From CANDOC01 sp965261725 (GTDB lineage Bacteria > Pseudomonadota > Gammaproteobacteria > Pseudomonadales > Endozoicomonadaceae): DNA of 64,000 bases. Both the position numbers and the translations under genes were made by a program. Position 1 is the stretch's first letter. The number at the start of each line of letters is the position of its first letter. Under the pieces are notes generated by a model, which was not told where the DNA came from, made no database searches, and was given only the letters and a program-made list of their open reading frames with translations. The stretch lies in contig CBDHDU010000031.1 of NCBI GenBank assembly GCA_965261725.1, positions 248,001 to 312,000 on the forward strand. The letters are read 5' to 3'. Below are positions 36,825 through 46,669 of this stretch, in pieces.

Positions 36825-37423
36825 TGACACCTTATGTGCTGGTACTCTATTACAGCCGTCATGGTGCTACCAAACTGATGGCAGAACAGATTGCCCGCGG
36901 CATTGAAAAGCAGGCAGGTATTGAAGCCAGATTACGTACGGTGCCTGCCGTATCGAGTACTTGTGAAGCTGTAGATAAATCCATTCCCGAACAAGGCGCG
37001 ATTTATTGCACAGAAGATGATTTAAGAAACTGTGCCGGACTGGCGCTCGGTAGCCCAACCCGGTTTGGCAATATGGCAGCGCCAATGAAGTACTTTATTG
37101 ATTCCACCAGCCCACTCTGGATGACCGGGGCTTTAAATGGTAAGCCGGCCGCTGTTTTCACGTCCAGCGCCAGCCTGCATGGCGGACAGGAAACCACGCT
37201 GACCAGCATGATGTTGCCTTTATTACACCATGGTATGGTATTGTGCGGTTTACCTTATAGCGAACCAGAACTGACTAATACCCGCAGTGGTGGTACACCT
37301 TACGGCCCATCACATGTTGCTGGTGAGCACAGTAATGCCCCGCTGACAGATGATGAGAAAAAACTCTGTCAGGCTCAGGGAGCCCGGCTTGCCAGCATCG
37401 CCCTGAAGCTTAACACCCGATAA
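36824..37423 (+). CDS. wrbA: NAD(P)H:quinone oxidoreductase, WrbA type
   Basis: Flavodoxin-like FMN protein of 199 residues. The phosphate loop YYSRHGATKLMAEQ and the motif GSPTRFGNMAAPMKYFID are diagnostic; TSSASLHGGQETT binds the FMN ring region. It performs two-electron quinone reduction, limiting semiquinone stress. Middle gene of arsC-wrbA-DUF2069, an arrangement also seen in pseudomonads. Confidence 0.93.
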   Translation: MTPYVLVLYYSRHGATKLMAEQIARGIEKQAGIEARLRTVPAVSSTCEAVDKSIPEQGAIYCTEDDLRNCAGLALGSPTRFGNMAAPMKYFIDSTSPLWMTGALNGKPAAVFTSSASLHGGQETTLTSMMLPLLHHGMVLCGLPYSEPELTNTRSGGTPYGPSHVAGEHSNAPLTDDEKKLCQAQGARLASIALKLNTR

Positions 37424-37447
37424 TTCTCAACAATATTAAGAAGTAAT

Positions 37448-37804
37448 ATGACAATAACTGATAAAGCCCGTTACGCCCTGATCATTTCCCGCTTGCAGTA
37501 TTTCGGTATTTTGCTGGTGATCGGGTTATGGACTCTCTGGCTGGAACCACCGGGCGATGCGACAACAGCTGTCATGATTGTGCGCTGCACACCCTTATTA
37601 TTATTTCTGCCATTTATTCTCAAAGACCAGCCACGTACTTATATGTGGTTATGTTTTGCGCTGACTTTTTACTTTACGTCAGGTGTAGTTAACGCCATGG
37701 CGGGACCACATGAGTTGTACGGCTGGTTTCTTGCGGTTTTGAGTTGTGGGTTGTTTATTAGCGGGATGATGTTTGCGCGGTGGAAGAGCAAAAGCCTGTT
37801 GTGA
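37448..37804 (+). CDS. DUF2069 membrane protein
   Basis: Predicted inner-membrane protein of 118 residues with four hydrophobic helices. The family-like segment LLLFLPFILKDQPRTYMWLCF covers the middle and GPHELYGWFLAVLS the third-fourth helix hairpin. Function unknown. Last gene of the arsC-wrbA operon, 24 bp after wrbA. Confidence 0.85.
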   Translation: MTITDKARYALIISRLQYFGILLVIGLWTLWLEPPGDATTAVMIVRCTPLLLFLPFILKDQPRTYMWLCFALTFYFTSGVVNAMAGPHELYGWFLAVLSCGLFISGMMFARWKSKSLL

Positions 37805-37855
37805 AAATAAAAGCAACAGGCAGGTCAGCCTGCCTGTTGCATAATCAGGATAAAA

Positions 37856-39169
37856 CTAAAAATCCAGTGCGGCTTCAAGTAAAGATAAGACCCCGTGCCC
37901 ATCAGTTACTACTTTAACCTTATCAGTGACGCCATCAAAACATTCTGGCAAGCTGCCACTTTCACCCGTTATTGAATTTACTTGCGGTATCACAATACGC
38001 TTTACAGCCTGACCGGCCCAATAGGGTAAACCTTCCTTTATCCCAAGCTCCTGTAATCTTCCAGAAAAATTACCTTTCCTCTCCTGACTCCATGCAGAAT
38101 ACTTGCTAATGGCTTTACCTCGCAGATCAAAAGCCAGCATAGGGATATCACCAATACTATCACCACATAAAACCACTGCATTTTTGTTGGATGTCTTAAT
38201 AATTTTCTCGTTATACAGCTGCTGCAAAAACCAATGGGTAGAATAGCCCTTGTTTATCAGTATATTCTGAATCGCAACCTTCCCTCCTGCTTTCATAGTG
38301 CCATTACAGGTTAATAAGCTACTAACAGGCACGCTTGGAAGAAACTCTGTAGGTGTAGGTGGGTGACAAGCAACCAGAGAACCTGACTCAACTTTAAAAG
38401 ATTTCAAATAAGAATAAGTCCCGACAGTTACTGGATCAACAATTAAGTGATGCTTATTCTTCCAGCAAGAATGAACCTCGCTCATTTCCTGAGCATCAAT
38501 ATCAAGCCACCTGCCAACGATTTGGTTATACAATTGAGCAGACACCTTTTTTTCAAGTTTAGGTCCAATGTGAATACAGGCACCGCTCCCCGTAATCAAC
38601 ACATCAGGTTTTGGAAGAATGGCTAATTTACTTGCACCAAACTTGGCTTCTCTAAAAACTATAAATTGATCATAATTTAAACCTGCTATGGATTTAGCAG
38701 GATGTTCCTTTAAATCAATTCCTAACCTAATCATCTGTTGCTTCATCAATTCCCTGTCATCAGAGTCAAAACAAGAATAACAATTGCTTCTACTCAAACA
38801 GGCATCTGCTCGCTGCCCTTCTAACTCCCCCAGACTGACAGGAAAATAAGGCCGGGCTGTATTATAAACAAAAATGCACTTTGGGTTTGCAATAACGACT
38901 TCAGCAAGGCGCTTATACAAATACTCCCGGTAGGACATACCTCCAGTAGTGTCCTGACAGGACTCGCTGCTAAAATCATTAACGCCATCATGGAATGTAC
39001 CATCCAGATCAGTCACAAAAACCATACAATCTAAACGGTCAAGTTGTTGCTCCCATTTCGTTATCAACTGGTCAATTCTGACTTTAATGGGATCAGCACA
39101 AAGATGGAGACTCTGAAATATCACAACAATAACAACTAAAACACATATTTTTCTTATTGAGGTTTTCAT
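37856..39169 (-). CDS. Exported HAD-superfamily phosphatase-like protein
   Basis: From the ATG at 39167-39169 the product has 437 residues and begins with a signal peptide (ICVLVVIVVIFQSLHLCA). HAD motif I is VTDLDGTFHDG near residue 54, and motif IV is CGDSIGDIPML near the C-terminal third; the large cap between them fits C2-cap enzymes related to sucrose-phosphatase. Many Cys in the cap suggest disulfides and a periplasmic or extracellular site. Exported HAD proteins of this size are unusual. The substrate is unknown. It is divergent from a 5'-nucleotidase lipoprotein gene, so both may act on phosphate esters outside the cytosol. Confidence 0.72.
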   Translation of the reverse strand: MKTSIRKICVLVVIVVIFQSLHLCADPIKVRIDQLITKWEQQLDRLDCMVFVTDLDGTFHDGVNDFSSESCQDTTGGMSYREYLYKRLAEVVIANPKCIFVYNTARPYFPVSLGELEGQRADACLSRSNCYSCFDSDDRELMKQQMIRLGIDLKEHPAKSIAGLNYDQFIVFREAKFGASKLAILPKPDVLITGSGACIHIGPKLEKKVSAQLYNQIVGRWLDIDAQEMSEVHSCWKNKHHLIVDPVTVGTYSYLKSFKVESGSLVACHPPTPTEFLPSVPVSSLLTCNGTMKAGGKVAIQNILINKGYSTHWFLQQLYNEKIIKTSNKNAVVLCGDSIGDIPMLAFDLRGKAISKYSAWSQERKGNFSGRLQELGIKEGLPYWAGQAVKRIVIPQVNSITGESGSLPECFDGVTDKVKVVTDGHGVLSLLEAALDF

Positions 39170-39356
39170 GAGACTTTCCAATCAGAAAGAAAGCAAGTAA
39201 GAATAGAATAAAAACACTGAAAACATGTGCTTTAAATATACATTTATTCAAATTGACCACACGCTCAGGATTATTATGAGATTTCTGAAATATTTTATAA
39301 TCTGAAACCCCGCCTGTATCATACCAAAACCCCATTAACTGTCGGAGTATCCAACC

Positions 39357-40991
39357 ATGCTCTATCATCGCGGGTTACTTTTAGTACTAACGGCTCTGCT
39401 AATTCTTTCCGGGTGTTCGACACCTCAATATCCACCTCCTTCAAGCAGACTCAAAACGCTTGAAATTACGATTCTCCATACCAACGACAACCACGGCAAA
39501 TTCTGGCGCAACCGCGACGGCGAAATGGGCATGGCTGCCCGGAAAACATTAATTGACCGAATAAGAACTGAAGTAACCGCAGAAGGTGGACAGGTGCTGG
39601 TTTTATCAGCCGGAGATATCAACACCGGTGTACCAGAGTCTGATATTCAGGATGCCAAGCCTGACTTTATCGGAATGAATATGATTGGTTACGATGCCAT
39701 GTGTCTCGGTAACCATGAATTCGATAATCCACTTAAAGTACTGCTCGAACAAGAGAAATGGGCACACTTTCCTTTTGTTTCAGCGAATATTTTTTATAAA
39801 GACTCGGGCGAAAGAATCTTTAAACCTTTTGTAATGGAAGATCTCGACAGCGTTAAGGTTGCCATTCTGGGGCTCACGACCGAAGACACGGCCCAACTGG
39901 CCAATAAAGAATATATCGACAATATCCGCCTCGACGATGCTGTCCATACAGCCAGAGAATGGGTACCAAAATTAAAGCAGGATGCCCATGCAGATATTGT
40001 TATTGCACTGACCCACATCGGCCACTACCCCAATGCAAAATATGGCATGAACGCACCTGGCGATGTCACACTGGCCAGAGATATTGATGGTGTCGATATT
40101 GTCGTCGGAGGTCATTCCCAGAACAAACTACTGCGCCCAGACATACAGAACAGCACCTATATTCTGCAAGCCTGGGAGTGGGGGAAATATGTTGGACGCG
40201 CAGATTTTGTTTATTATTACGTTGATGACTTTGATGGAACAGGAAAGCGTAAAGGCGTTCTAAAAATGGTTAATTACCGGTTGATACCGGTAAATCTGAA
40301 ACAGAAGAAAGTTATTAATGGCAAAGAACAGCTGGTTACCATCGAACCAGAAATCCCCGAAGATCCTGCCGTGTTACAAGCGTTGCAGCCTTATCATGAA
40401 AAAGCCCAACAGTTACTTCTCAAAAAAGCTGGCTCGCTTGATAAACCCATGCCCGGCGAACGCAGCCTGGTACGCTCCCAGCCCACTGCAATAGGTCACC
40501 TGCTGGCACGCGCGCAAATGGAAAAAACACAGGCCGATGTAGCCGTTATTAATGGCGGTGGCATTCGAACCGGACTACCTGCCGGTACAATCACCGAAAA
40601 GGATGTATTAAAAGTTCAGCCCTTTGGCAACATGGTCAGCTTTGTTGAGCTCAGTGGCCGGGATTTAAAGCATTACATTGAAGATATTGCTTCGATCAAA
40701 CCAGTCAGTGGTGGCTTTGCTCATTTCGCCGGCGTACGGCTGCGAATAGAAGGCGACAAACTGGTCAAACTCGAAGTCGGCGGTAAACCTGTCGATAATG
40801 ATAAAACCTATCGCCTGGCAGTAAATGCTTTTTCTGCCAGTGGCGGTGATAAATGGCCGATCCTCGACGACAAAAGCTCATTTATAAACACCGGCTATAC
40901 AGATGCTGTCGTATTAATCGAGTATCTTAACAAACACTCTCCTTTGAAATATGCGGACTATGCACCCAAAGGAGAAATCATTAGAAAATAG
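39357..40991 (+). CDS. 5'-nucleotidase/UshA-family lipoprotein
   Basis: The 544-residue product has a lipobox (LILSGC), then a calcineurin-type metallophosphatase domain: LHTNDNHGKF (metal ligands D, H), SAGDINTG, CLGNHEFDNP, ALTHIGHY and VVGGHSQN. A C-terminal 5'-nucleotidase domain follows with NGGGIRTGLPAG and the substrate-stacking region NAFSASGGDKWP. It would hydrolyse extracellular nucleotides or NAD at the outer or inner membrane surface, salvaging nucleosides and phosphate; deoC-deoA in this window could use such nucleosides. Full length. A terminator follows. Confidence 0.92.
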   Translation: MLYHRGLLLVLTALLILSGCSTPQYPPPSSRLKTLEITILHTNDNHGKFWRNRDGEMGMAARKTLIDRIRTEVTAEGGQVLVLSAGDINTGVPESDIQDAKPDFIGMNMIGYDAMCLGNHEFDNPLKVLLEQEKWAHFPFVSANIFYKDSGERIFKPFVMEDLDSVKVAILGLTTEDTAQLANKEYIDNIRLDDAVHTAREWVPKLKQDAHADIVIALTHIGHYPNAKYGMNAPGDVTLARDIDGVDIVVGGHSQNKLLRPDIQNSTYILQAWEWGKYVGRADFVYYYVDDFDGTGKRKGVLKMVNYRLIPVNLKQKKVINGKEQLVTIEPEIPEDPAVLQALQPYHEKAQQLLLKKAGSLDKPMPGERSLVRSQPTAIGHLLARAQMEKTQADVAVINGGGIRTGLPAGTITEKDVLKVQPFGNMVSFVELSGRDLKHYIEDIASIKPVSGGFAHFAGVRLRIEGDKLVKLEVGGKPVDNDKTYRLAVNAFSASGGDKWPILDDKSSFINTGYTDAVVLIEYLNKHSPLKYADYAPKGEIIRK

Positions 40992-41001
40992 TTAAAGTCT
41001 G

Positions 41002-41035
41002 AATCAGGCTGGCTTTTAACCAGCCTGATTTAGGT
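41002..41035. terminator. Bidirectional terminator between nucleotidase and porin 3
   Basis: An 11-bp stem aatcaggctgg/ccagcctgatt with a short loop serves the convergent genes on both strands. Confidence 0.8.
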
Positions 41036-41049
41036 TCTGTTGACAATCA

Positions 41050-42429
41050 TTAAAAGATCGTAAAGCTGTAATCCAGCCACACCCGTAAATCGTTTTCTTC
41101 CTTGCGAATCGCCTGAGCCAGCTCTTTATCATTACGATACTTGCCATATTTAAGCTTGAACTTCAGACCTCTGAGCATTTCCTGAGGAAAAAGGTACTTA
41201 ACATAGATGTCATGTTCGTCTTCTGAGACTTTCTTTTTATTTCCCCGACTGTCTGTTACTTTCATTCCGGAGCCACAATGGTATGAATAACCCAGAATCA
41301 ACCCCTCAGCACCCAGTCGGGTAAAGTCGTAAAAGGCTCCCAGCTTCCAGACAGTTTCGCCGTCATACATCATATCTTCGGCATAGCCACTGGTTGGAAT
41401 ATTCCAGATACCGTGGGTATTTTTACCGAAATCATAATAGTATTCTGGAGGTTCCGCATAGCCGCTATCCGGTGCAGCGACTTTAGCCTCTGCCTTGAAC
41501 TTGCTTACAGCCGCTTCAAATGTCCAGCCACTGACCTCATAAGCGGCATTAAGATTGCCGACCGTTGCATCCTTATCAAAAACTTGCGCGCCCCAAGCCT
41601 TACCGCTCCACAACTTGCCATTCTCTTTCGTATAAAAAACAATAGCGCCCAGTGTTAACTGACACTCTTCAGCCACTGGCATTGTCCAGCTGACTTCACC
41701 ACTGTGCGCTTTCAGAAAATCTTTAGCGTAGGCATTGCGATAGCGCAGCATTAAATTTTGCTGCCCTTCCAGAGCGAAGGTATGAGAAATATCGGCACCG
41801 ACAATGTAATCAATCTTTTTATCTTCAAAACTCTTGAGATCGTAGAAATCATCCTGATCCCTGAGCGACATTTTATTGACATATCCCAGACCAAACCGGG
41901 TGTCATTAATCATGGTTTCCAGATGATACCCTTGCCAGGTACTGGGTACCGAGCGGGAACCTGAGCTTGAAATCAGTCCTTCATACAACAGTTGCCGCCC
42001 GGCCTTGAAATGCCCGGAAAAGACATCCTCATCCTGACCAAACTTAAAATCTGCCCAGGCCTGTCCCAGCTTGGAGAACCCATCATACTTACCGTTATTT
42101 TTTTGTTTTAAAAGCTGATAAGAATGCTTGTACTTGTCCTCATCCATTTTGATCTTGGTAACACCATAAAATGAGCCACCAACGGCAAAAATGTCGCCCG
42201 CATAACCGGACTGCAGATCCAGATGCAGTGCACCGGTCCAGGCGCCGGTGCGATATTTTTCGGCACCCTGCTTTTTATCGTAAGTGTCCTCAATATCGTA
42301 ATAAACCGTACGCACTTTACCGCCGAGAGAAGCATCATCGATAAACTGATGGCCGGTTGAAGCATTGACACTGACACATGTTGCCATGGTCAGATAGCAG
42401 AACAAGCGGGGGGTGTTAAAAGCAGTCAC
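41050..42429 (-). CDS. OprD-family outer-membrane porin 3
   Basis: The 459-residue product has a signal peptide (LFCYLTMATCVSVNAST), then DDASLGGKVRTVYYDIEDTY at the mature start and a repeated aromatic/Gly beta-strand pattern. LISSSGSRSVPSTWQGYHLE is homologous to the matching part of porins 1 and 2, and the end LDYSFTIF has the terminal Phe. A third specific channel of the same family in the window. Substrate unknown. It is transcribed away from a LysR gene. Confidence 0.82.
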   Translation of the reverse strand: MTAFNTPRLFCYLTMATCVSVNASTGHQFIDDASLGGKVRTVYYDIEDTYDKKQGAEKYRTGAWTGALHLDLQSGYAGDIFAVGGSFYGVTKIKMDEDKYKHSYQLLKQKNNGKYDGFSKLGQAWADFKFGQDEDVFSGHFKAGRQLLYEGLISSSGSRSVPSTWQGYHLETMINDTRFGLGYVNKMSLRDQDDFYDLKSFEDKKIDYIVGADISHTFALEGQQNLMLRYRNAYAKDFLKAHSGEVSWTMPVAEECQLTLGAIVFYTKENGKLWSGKAWGAQVFDKDATVGNLNAAYEVSGWTFEAAVSKFKAEAKVAAPDSGYAEPPEYYYDFGKNTHGIWNIPTSGYAEDMMYDGETVWKLGAFYDFTRLGAEGLILGYSYHCGSGMKVTDSRGNKKKVSEDEHDIYVKYLFPQEMLRGLKFKLKYGKYRNDKELAQAIRKEENDLRVWLDYSFTIF

Positions 42430-42546
42430 AGCCGTATACCAAAGAAGAGTGCAGGAAGTTGGTAAGAATGTGTTGGAGTACTGAGTATAGTGGCTGATTA
42501 AAGTTGCGGATGTGAAACCGTAACAACTGCTTTCAGAGAATAGTTA

Positions 42547-43434
42547 TCATGTGTCTGAAAAAATACTCAGATCTATATTTTCATTCATATATTGATAACG
42601 TGCAGGCAGAGTCCGGTGCTTTTTCTGAATGCGATAAATTGATTCATACACAGGATGCTCCTGAGTAAAGGTCGAAAGCCGTTCCGGAAAGGGATAATTA
42701 TATACGACAGGGGATGGCAATATGGTAAACCCAAGACCCGCAGCGACCGGATCAAGTATCTGACCCAGCTGGTTAATATTACCTGTTATTTTTAGCTGAT
42801 CCAAACCCCCAAAATTGCTTCCCATATTCTTGTCCAGTAGCAACGCGGCATGATGATAACCATCCGGGTGGTTAATAAAGCCCAGCGACAGCAACTCATC
42901 CCAGCTTTCAGGCTGAACACTGGCGCTGGTCACAACCGCCAATGGCTGCCTTCCACAAAAGGTAACCGCTACACCGGCTGCAGAATCCGGGCTTTGAGTA
43001 ATCCAGCCTACATCAACACGGTTTTCCAGTACGTCGTTAATAATGCGTCGGTTAGGCGCCACCTCAAAATTAACCGTTAGCTGATTATGACGGGTCTGCA
43101 AAGCAACCAGTTGCGGATATAACACCAAACTCAGTGCACCGGGAGCGGCTAACCTCAGGCTGCCTTCGTGAGGACTGTCTGTTTTTAACTGTCGCTCCAG
43201 TGTTTTTGCCTGAGTCAGCCAGGAACAGGCAAACTGATACACGTCTTGCCCGGCCGGAGTTAACTCAAAGCGCTTCCCCTGCCGCTGAATCAAAGCACAA
43301 TCAAAATGGCGTTCCAGTTTATTAATATGCTGGCTTACCCCGGGCTGGGTCATCGCCAGCTGTTCTGCTGCCCGGGTAAAATGACCAACTTCCACCAGCC
43401 GTACAAACGTACTCAACCAAACCGGATTAACCAT
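42547..43434 (-). CDS. LysR-family transcriptional regulator
   Basis: The 295-residue product has a winged HTH at the N-terminus (FTRAAEQLAMTQPGVSQHINKLE) and a substrate-binding domain typical of the family. It is divergent from the VOC-family gene 43537-44043 across about 100 bp, the classic layout for a LysR regulator and its target. I infer that it controls that gene. Inducer unknown. Confidence 0.9.
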   Translation of the reverse strand: MVNPVWLSTFVRLVEVGHFTRAAEQLAMTQPGVSQHINKLERHFDCALIQRQGKRFELTPAGQDVYQFACSWLTQAKTLERQLKTDSPHEGSLRLAAPGALSLVLYPQLVALQTRHNQLTVNFEVAPNRRIINDVLENRVDVGWITQSPDSAAGVAVTFCGRQPLAVVTSASVQPESWDELLSLGFINHPDGYHHAALLLDKNMGSNFGGLDQLKITGNINQLGQILDPVAAGLGFTILPSPVVYNYPFPERLSTFTQEHPVYESIYRIQKKHRTLPARYQYMNENIDLSIFSDT

Positions 43435-43536
43435 AACAAACTGCTATCAAAAGAATAATAAATGATAATTTTATGTTGAATACTTTGATCCGTACACTGC
43501 AACGCATTCAAAGATTGCAACGCAGAGGAATTATTT

Positions 43537-44043
43537 ATGTCTGCCCCCATGACATATCCACGCACTTTTTCCCATATCGGTATCTCTGTTCCCGATCTGG
43601 AAGCGGCTGTTAAATTTTATACCGAGGTGCTGGGCTGGTACCTGATTATGGAACCTTCAGAGGTTACAGAAGACGACAGTGACATTGGGGTAATGTGTAC
43701 TGATGTCTTTGGCCCCGACTGGGGTTCTTTCAAAATCGCTCACCTTTCTACAGGCGACCGTATAGGTGTAGAACTGTTTCAGTTTAAAAATTCAGAACAG
43801 CCTGAAGATAATTTTGAGTACTGGAAAACCGGCGTCTTTCACTTCTGCGTGCAAGATCCGGATGTGGAAGGGCTGGCAGAAAAGATTGTTGCCGCCGGTG
43901 GTAAACAACGCATGCCCGTGCGCCATTATTACAAAGGCGAGAAACCTTACCGCATGGTTTACATGGAAGACCCGTTCGGCAATATTCTGGAAATTTACAG
44001 CCACAGTTATGAGTTGACTTACTCATCCGGCGCGTATAACTAA
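43537..44043 (+). CDS. VOC/glyoxalase-family protein
   Basis: The 168-residue product has the vicinal-oxygen-chelate fold start FSHIGISVPDLEAAVKFYTE and the C-terminal metal ligand region MVYMEDPFGNILEIYSHSYE. One betaalphabeta module carries His15-type and another Glu-type ligands. It could be a lactoylglutathione-lyase-like enzyme, a dioxygenase or an epimerase. GAGG lies 8 bases before the ATG. Probable target of the adjacent LysR regulator. Confidence 0.85.
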   Translation: MSAPMTYPRTFSHIGISVPDLEAAVKFYTEVLGWYLIMEPSEVTEDDSDIGVMCTDVFGPDWGSFKIAHLSTGDRIGVELFQFKNSEQPEDNFEYWKTGVFHFCVQDPDVEGLAEKIVAAGGKQRMPVRHYYKGEKPYRMVYMEDPFGNILEIYSHSYELTYSSGAYN

Positions 44044-44063
44044 GCGTAAAATCATCGGCAAAA

Positions 44064-44100
44064 CAGAGCTGAATGAGTCATTCAGCTCTGTATAAATTTT
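44064..44100. terminator. Terminator after the VOC gene
   Basis: Stem cagagctgaa/ttcagctctg is followed by tataaatttttt on the plus strand. Confidence 0.85.
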
Positions 44101-44111
44101 TTCAGAAAGTT

Positions 44112-44417
44112 TTACCGAAATAACGCAGCCAGCGTTTCCCGATATTCAGGACCATAAAAAACACCTCCAACGGGTATTTCACTTCCCAATTCTTCCTGCA
44201 CACGACTGATCCAGTGTGGCCCAAAGCCTCCACAGAGTTCAATCATCTGACACCCTTGGGCAACCAAGTCCTGCGCAACTGCAATAGCCTGTTCCGGATG
44301 AGCAGCATCAACACCGACAGCAGTGAATGTGTATTCTCCCCTGGACGTCGTTACTGTATTTGTCTTTGGAGAGAAACCCGGTGTAAGAAATATATGCCCG
44401 GCATACTTGAACTTCAT
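44112..44417 (-). CDS. DUF6506-like small protein
   Basis: The 101-residue soluble product has the pattern AGHIFLTPGFSP, then VGVDAAHPEQAIAVAQDLVA, then IELCGGFGPHWISRVQEE, which I associate with DUF6506 proteins. Function unknown. Single gene, convergent with the VOC gene. The family assignment is from memory. Confidence 0.65.
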   Translation of the reverse strand: MKFKYAGHIFLTPGFSPKTNTVTTSRGEYTFTAVGVDAAHPEQAIAVAQDLVAQGCQMIELCGGFGPHWISRVQEELGSEIPVGGVFYGPEYRETLAALFR

Positions 44418-44502
44418 TACAGCTTTCCGGTGAATTCTATGAAAAGAGATTCACAATATAGCTACGCATGTCCGAGCCTGCTCTTACACCGACGTTTACT
44501 AT

Positions 44503-45210
44503 CTACCAGCTCATCACGCTTTTCACAAAAGGAATAGTAATCCGCCGCTTAGCCCGAAGCGCTGCATTATCAAGCTTCTGCAACACACCAAACAGTTGAG
44601 TCATCTCACGCTGACTGCGGGCAATAATATACCGACCGACTTCTTCAGAAAGTTCCAACCCACGATAATGCGCCCGCAGCTGCAAAGCTTTCAGTTTTTC
44701 ATCATCGGCAAGCGGAGCAACCTGAAACACCAACCCCCAGCTCAGACGAGACTGCAAATCAGGTAATGTCAGATTGAGGTTACGGGGAGATTGATCTGCC
44801 GCCATAAGCAGTCGGGTACCGGATTCGCGCAAGCGGTTGTACAGGTCAAAAAGAGCTTCCTCCCACTCTCTTAAACCCGCAGCAGCCTGCACATTATCAA
44901 TGCAGACCAGGTTCAATTCTTCCATGCCGTCCAGCATACGGGGTGTAAAGCTGACAACATCATCCATTGGCAGATAGATTGAACGTAATTGTAATTCGTC
45001 CGCCTTATGACAAGCGGCCTGTAAAAGATGACTACACCCTACCCCCTCTACGCCATATAAGAAAACGGCGTTATCTCCGGCCAGTTCTTCCGGATTATTT
45101 TCAAGATCAAGTACACCCAGAATCGCTTGATTGGACCCCGGGTAAAAATTTTCGAATGTGGCGTCATCGCGAAGCTGGACACTTAGCGACAGCTGCAATG
45201 GAAGATTCAT
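44503..45210 (-). CDS. hda: DnaA regulatory inactivator Hda
   Basis: AAA+ protein of 235 residues that, with the DNA-loaded beta clamp, makes DnaA hydrolyse ATP and so limits re-initiation of replication. The clamp-binding motif LPLQLSL is at the N-terminus. A Walker-A-like region YGVEGVGCSHLLQA, LVCIDNVQAAAG (Walker B) and the arginine-finger region SRLSWGLVFQV follow. Standard position near DUF2066 and purM. Confidence 0.93.
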   Translation of the reverse strand: MNLPLQLSLSVQLRDDATFENFYPGSNQAILGVLDLENNPEELAGDNAVFLYGVEGVGCSHLLQAACHKADELQLRSIYLPMDDVVSFTPRMLDGMEELNLVCIDNVQAAAGLREWEEALFDLYNRLRESGTRLLMAADQSPRNLNLTLPDLQSRLSWGLVFQVAPLADDEKLKALQLRAHYRGLELSEEVGRYIIARSQREMTQLFGVLQKLDNAALRAKRRITIPFVKSVMSW

Positions 45211-45367
45211 AAACCCTTAAATGTAAACCCTCTATGGGCAAAAAACGCGCGACATACGTCCGGGAAAGCCGGACACTACCACGAAACGATACTGTTGTCA
45301 GCGACAACAACCGTTCCGCCATTCAAACTATCACAAAAATCCTTTTTTCCTGCATCAGACTCTATTA

Positions 45368-46477
45368 TTATCGGCCTGATTTCCAGATATAGTGCAACGA
45401 ACCCGCAAGTGCGCCGGGGTTATCTATATCTGGCAGAGATGCAACTGGCTCGAGTGCATGTTCCAGTGCAATCGCATTTGCCAGTCTGGACATATCCCCA
45501 TCAATCTTCGCATGCAATACCAGACTTGAGCCTTTTACTTTGGCTGGTCCGACTTCACGAACAATCGCCAGTCGACGTAGATAATTCAATACACCAGCAT
45601 AATCGCTGGTACTGTTAATGCCATCCACTCTGACAGCAACCCAGCCACCTTGTCCCTCCTCTATAACCGCATAAATTCCGGCAAGAGTAGAAGCAAGACG
45701 ATCGGTTCCCAGCATAGCAACCTGCTCAAGACTCAAACCTGAAAAATCAAAATACTGTCGTTGTCCCTGCACAAATAACGCAAGACGACCACTGTAGCGA
45801 TTATTGTCCGGATAAATACGTCCTGCCATTACAACAGGTGCACCATACCGTGCAGCACCTTGTAACAAGGGCGACTCAAACATCCCCCAAACATCGGCAA
45901 CCTGAACATTGGCGGAATCTTCAAGGTCCATAACCGGTAGCAGAACATTTAATCCACGTTCGGTTTCTTGCTTACGCAGCGCTTCAGTCAGGACATCGGG
46001 GCTGCGACTGTCAATAATGCGTCGTCTGCCACCATCCTCAAGTGCGAACCATACTAACGTCGCCGGACGGGTACTTCCCCAAAGCGGAATATTCTCCCGG
46101 CGCAGAAAGCTGTTCAGTGCAGCGGCATCAAAGCTGACTTCCAGCTGCTCTTCACCATCCTGGCTTCGGCCATAGTGATAACTTCTGACATAACGCCCGG
46201 CATCAGTAAGCGCTTCTTTTACCGCTGGTCGTGACAACACATCACGGGTACCGGTGATTTTAACGAACACTGTGGACAACGAAGCTCGAATAACATTGTT
46301 ACGTTCTGCTTCAGACTGACCACTGACAGGTTTAATACTCTCATAGAGGTTTACGGTGTCTGCAGCTGTGCTCCAGCCTGCACTCAGCGATAACAGGCAA
46401 ACCATTACCCACCGAATGAGTATTCCTGCATCAAATCCTGTTTTTCGCACGGGAGCCAAATGCCCACTGAAAACCAT
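45368..46477 (-). CDS. DUF2066 exported protein
   Basis: The 369-residue product has an N-terminal hydrophobic signal (VMVCLLSLSAGWSTAA) and the conserved VFVKITGTRDVLSRPAVKEAL segment of DUF2066 proteins. Function unknown; probably periplasmic. It lies between hda and purM, divergent from purM, the usual layout in gammaproteobacteria. Confidence 0.87.
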   Translation of the reverse strand: MVFSGHLAPVRKTGFDAGILIRWVMVCLLSLSAGWSTAADTVNLYESIKPVSGQSEAERNNVIRASLSTVFVKITGTRDVLSRPAVKEALTDAGRYVRSYHYGRSQDGEEQLEVSFDAAALNSFLRRENIPLWGSTRPATLVWFALEDGGRRRIIDSRSPDVLTEALRKQETERGLNVLLPVMDLEDSANVQVADVWGMFESPLLQGAARYGAPVVMAGRIYPDNNRYSGRLALFVQGQRQYFDFSGLSLEQVAMLGTDRLASTLAGIYAVIEEGQGGWVAVRVDGINSTSDYAGVLNYLRRLAIVREVGPAKVKGSSLVLHAKIDGDMSRLANAIALEHALEPVASLPDIDNPGALAGSLHYIWKSGR

Positions 46478-46651
46478 CCGCTGCCTCCGGGCCCTGCTTT
46501 TACCTCAGTACTAAGATAATACCTGCGGGGCTGTCCTGCTGATTGTTCTTGAGATATATACCGAACTGCCTATTTTGCCACAGACAGGGCTGCCATCGGT
46601 ATACCTGAAGCTAATACCTGAATATTTATCGATAGAGGTCAACAGAAGCTG

Positions 46652-46669
46652 CCAAGGGGTAGCCCTTGG
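46652..46669. other. Hairpin in the purM leader
   Basis: A perfect stem ccaaggg/cccttgg lies about 75 bp before the purM start, between divergent promoters. No PurR-box-like palindrome is evident. Role unknown. Confidence 0.3.
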
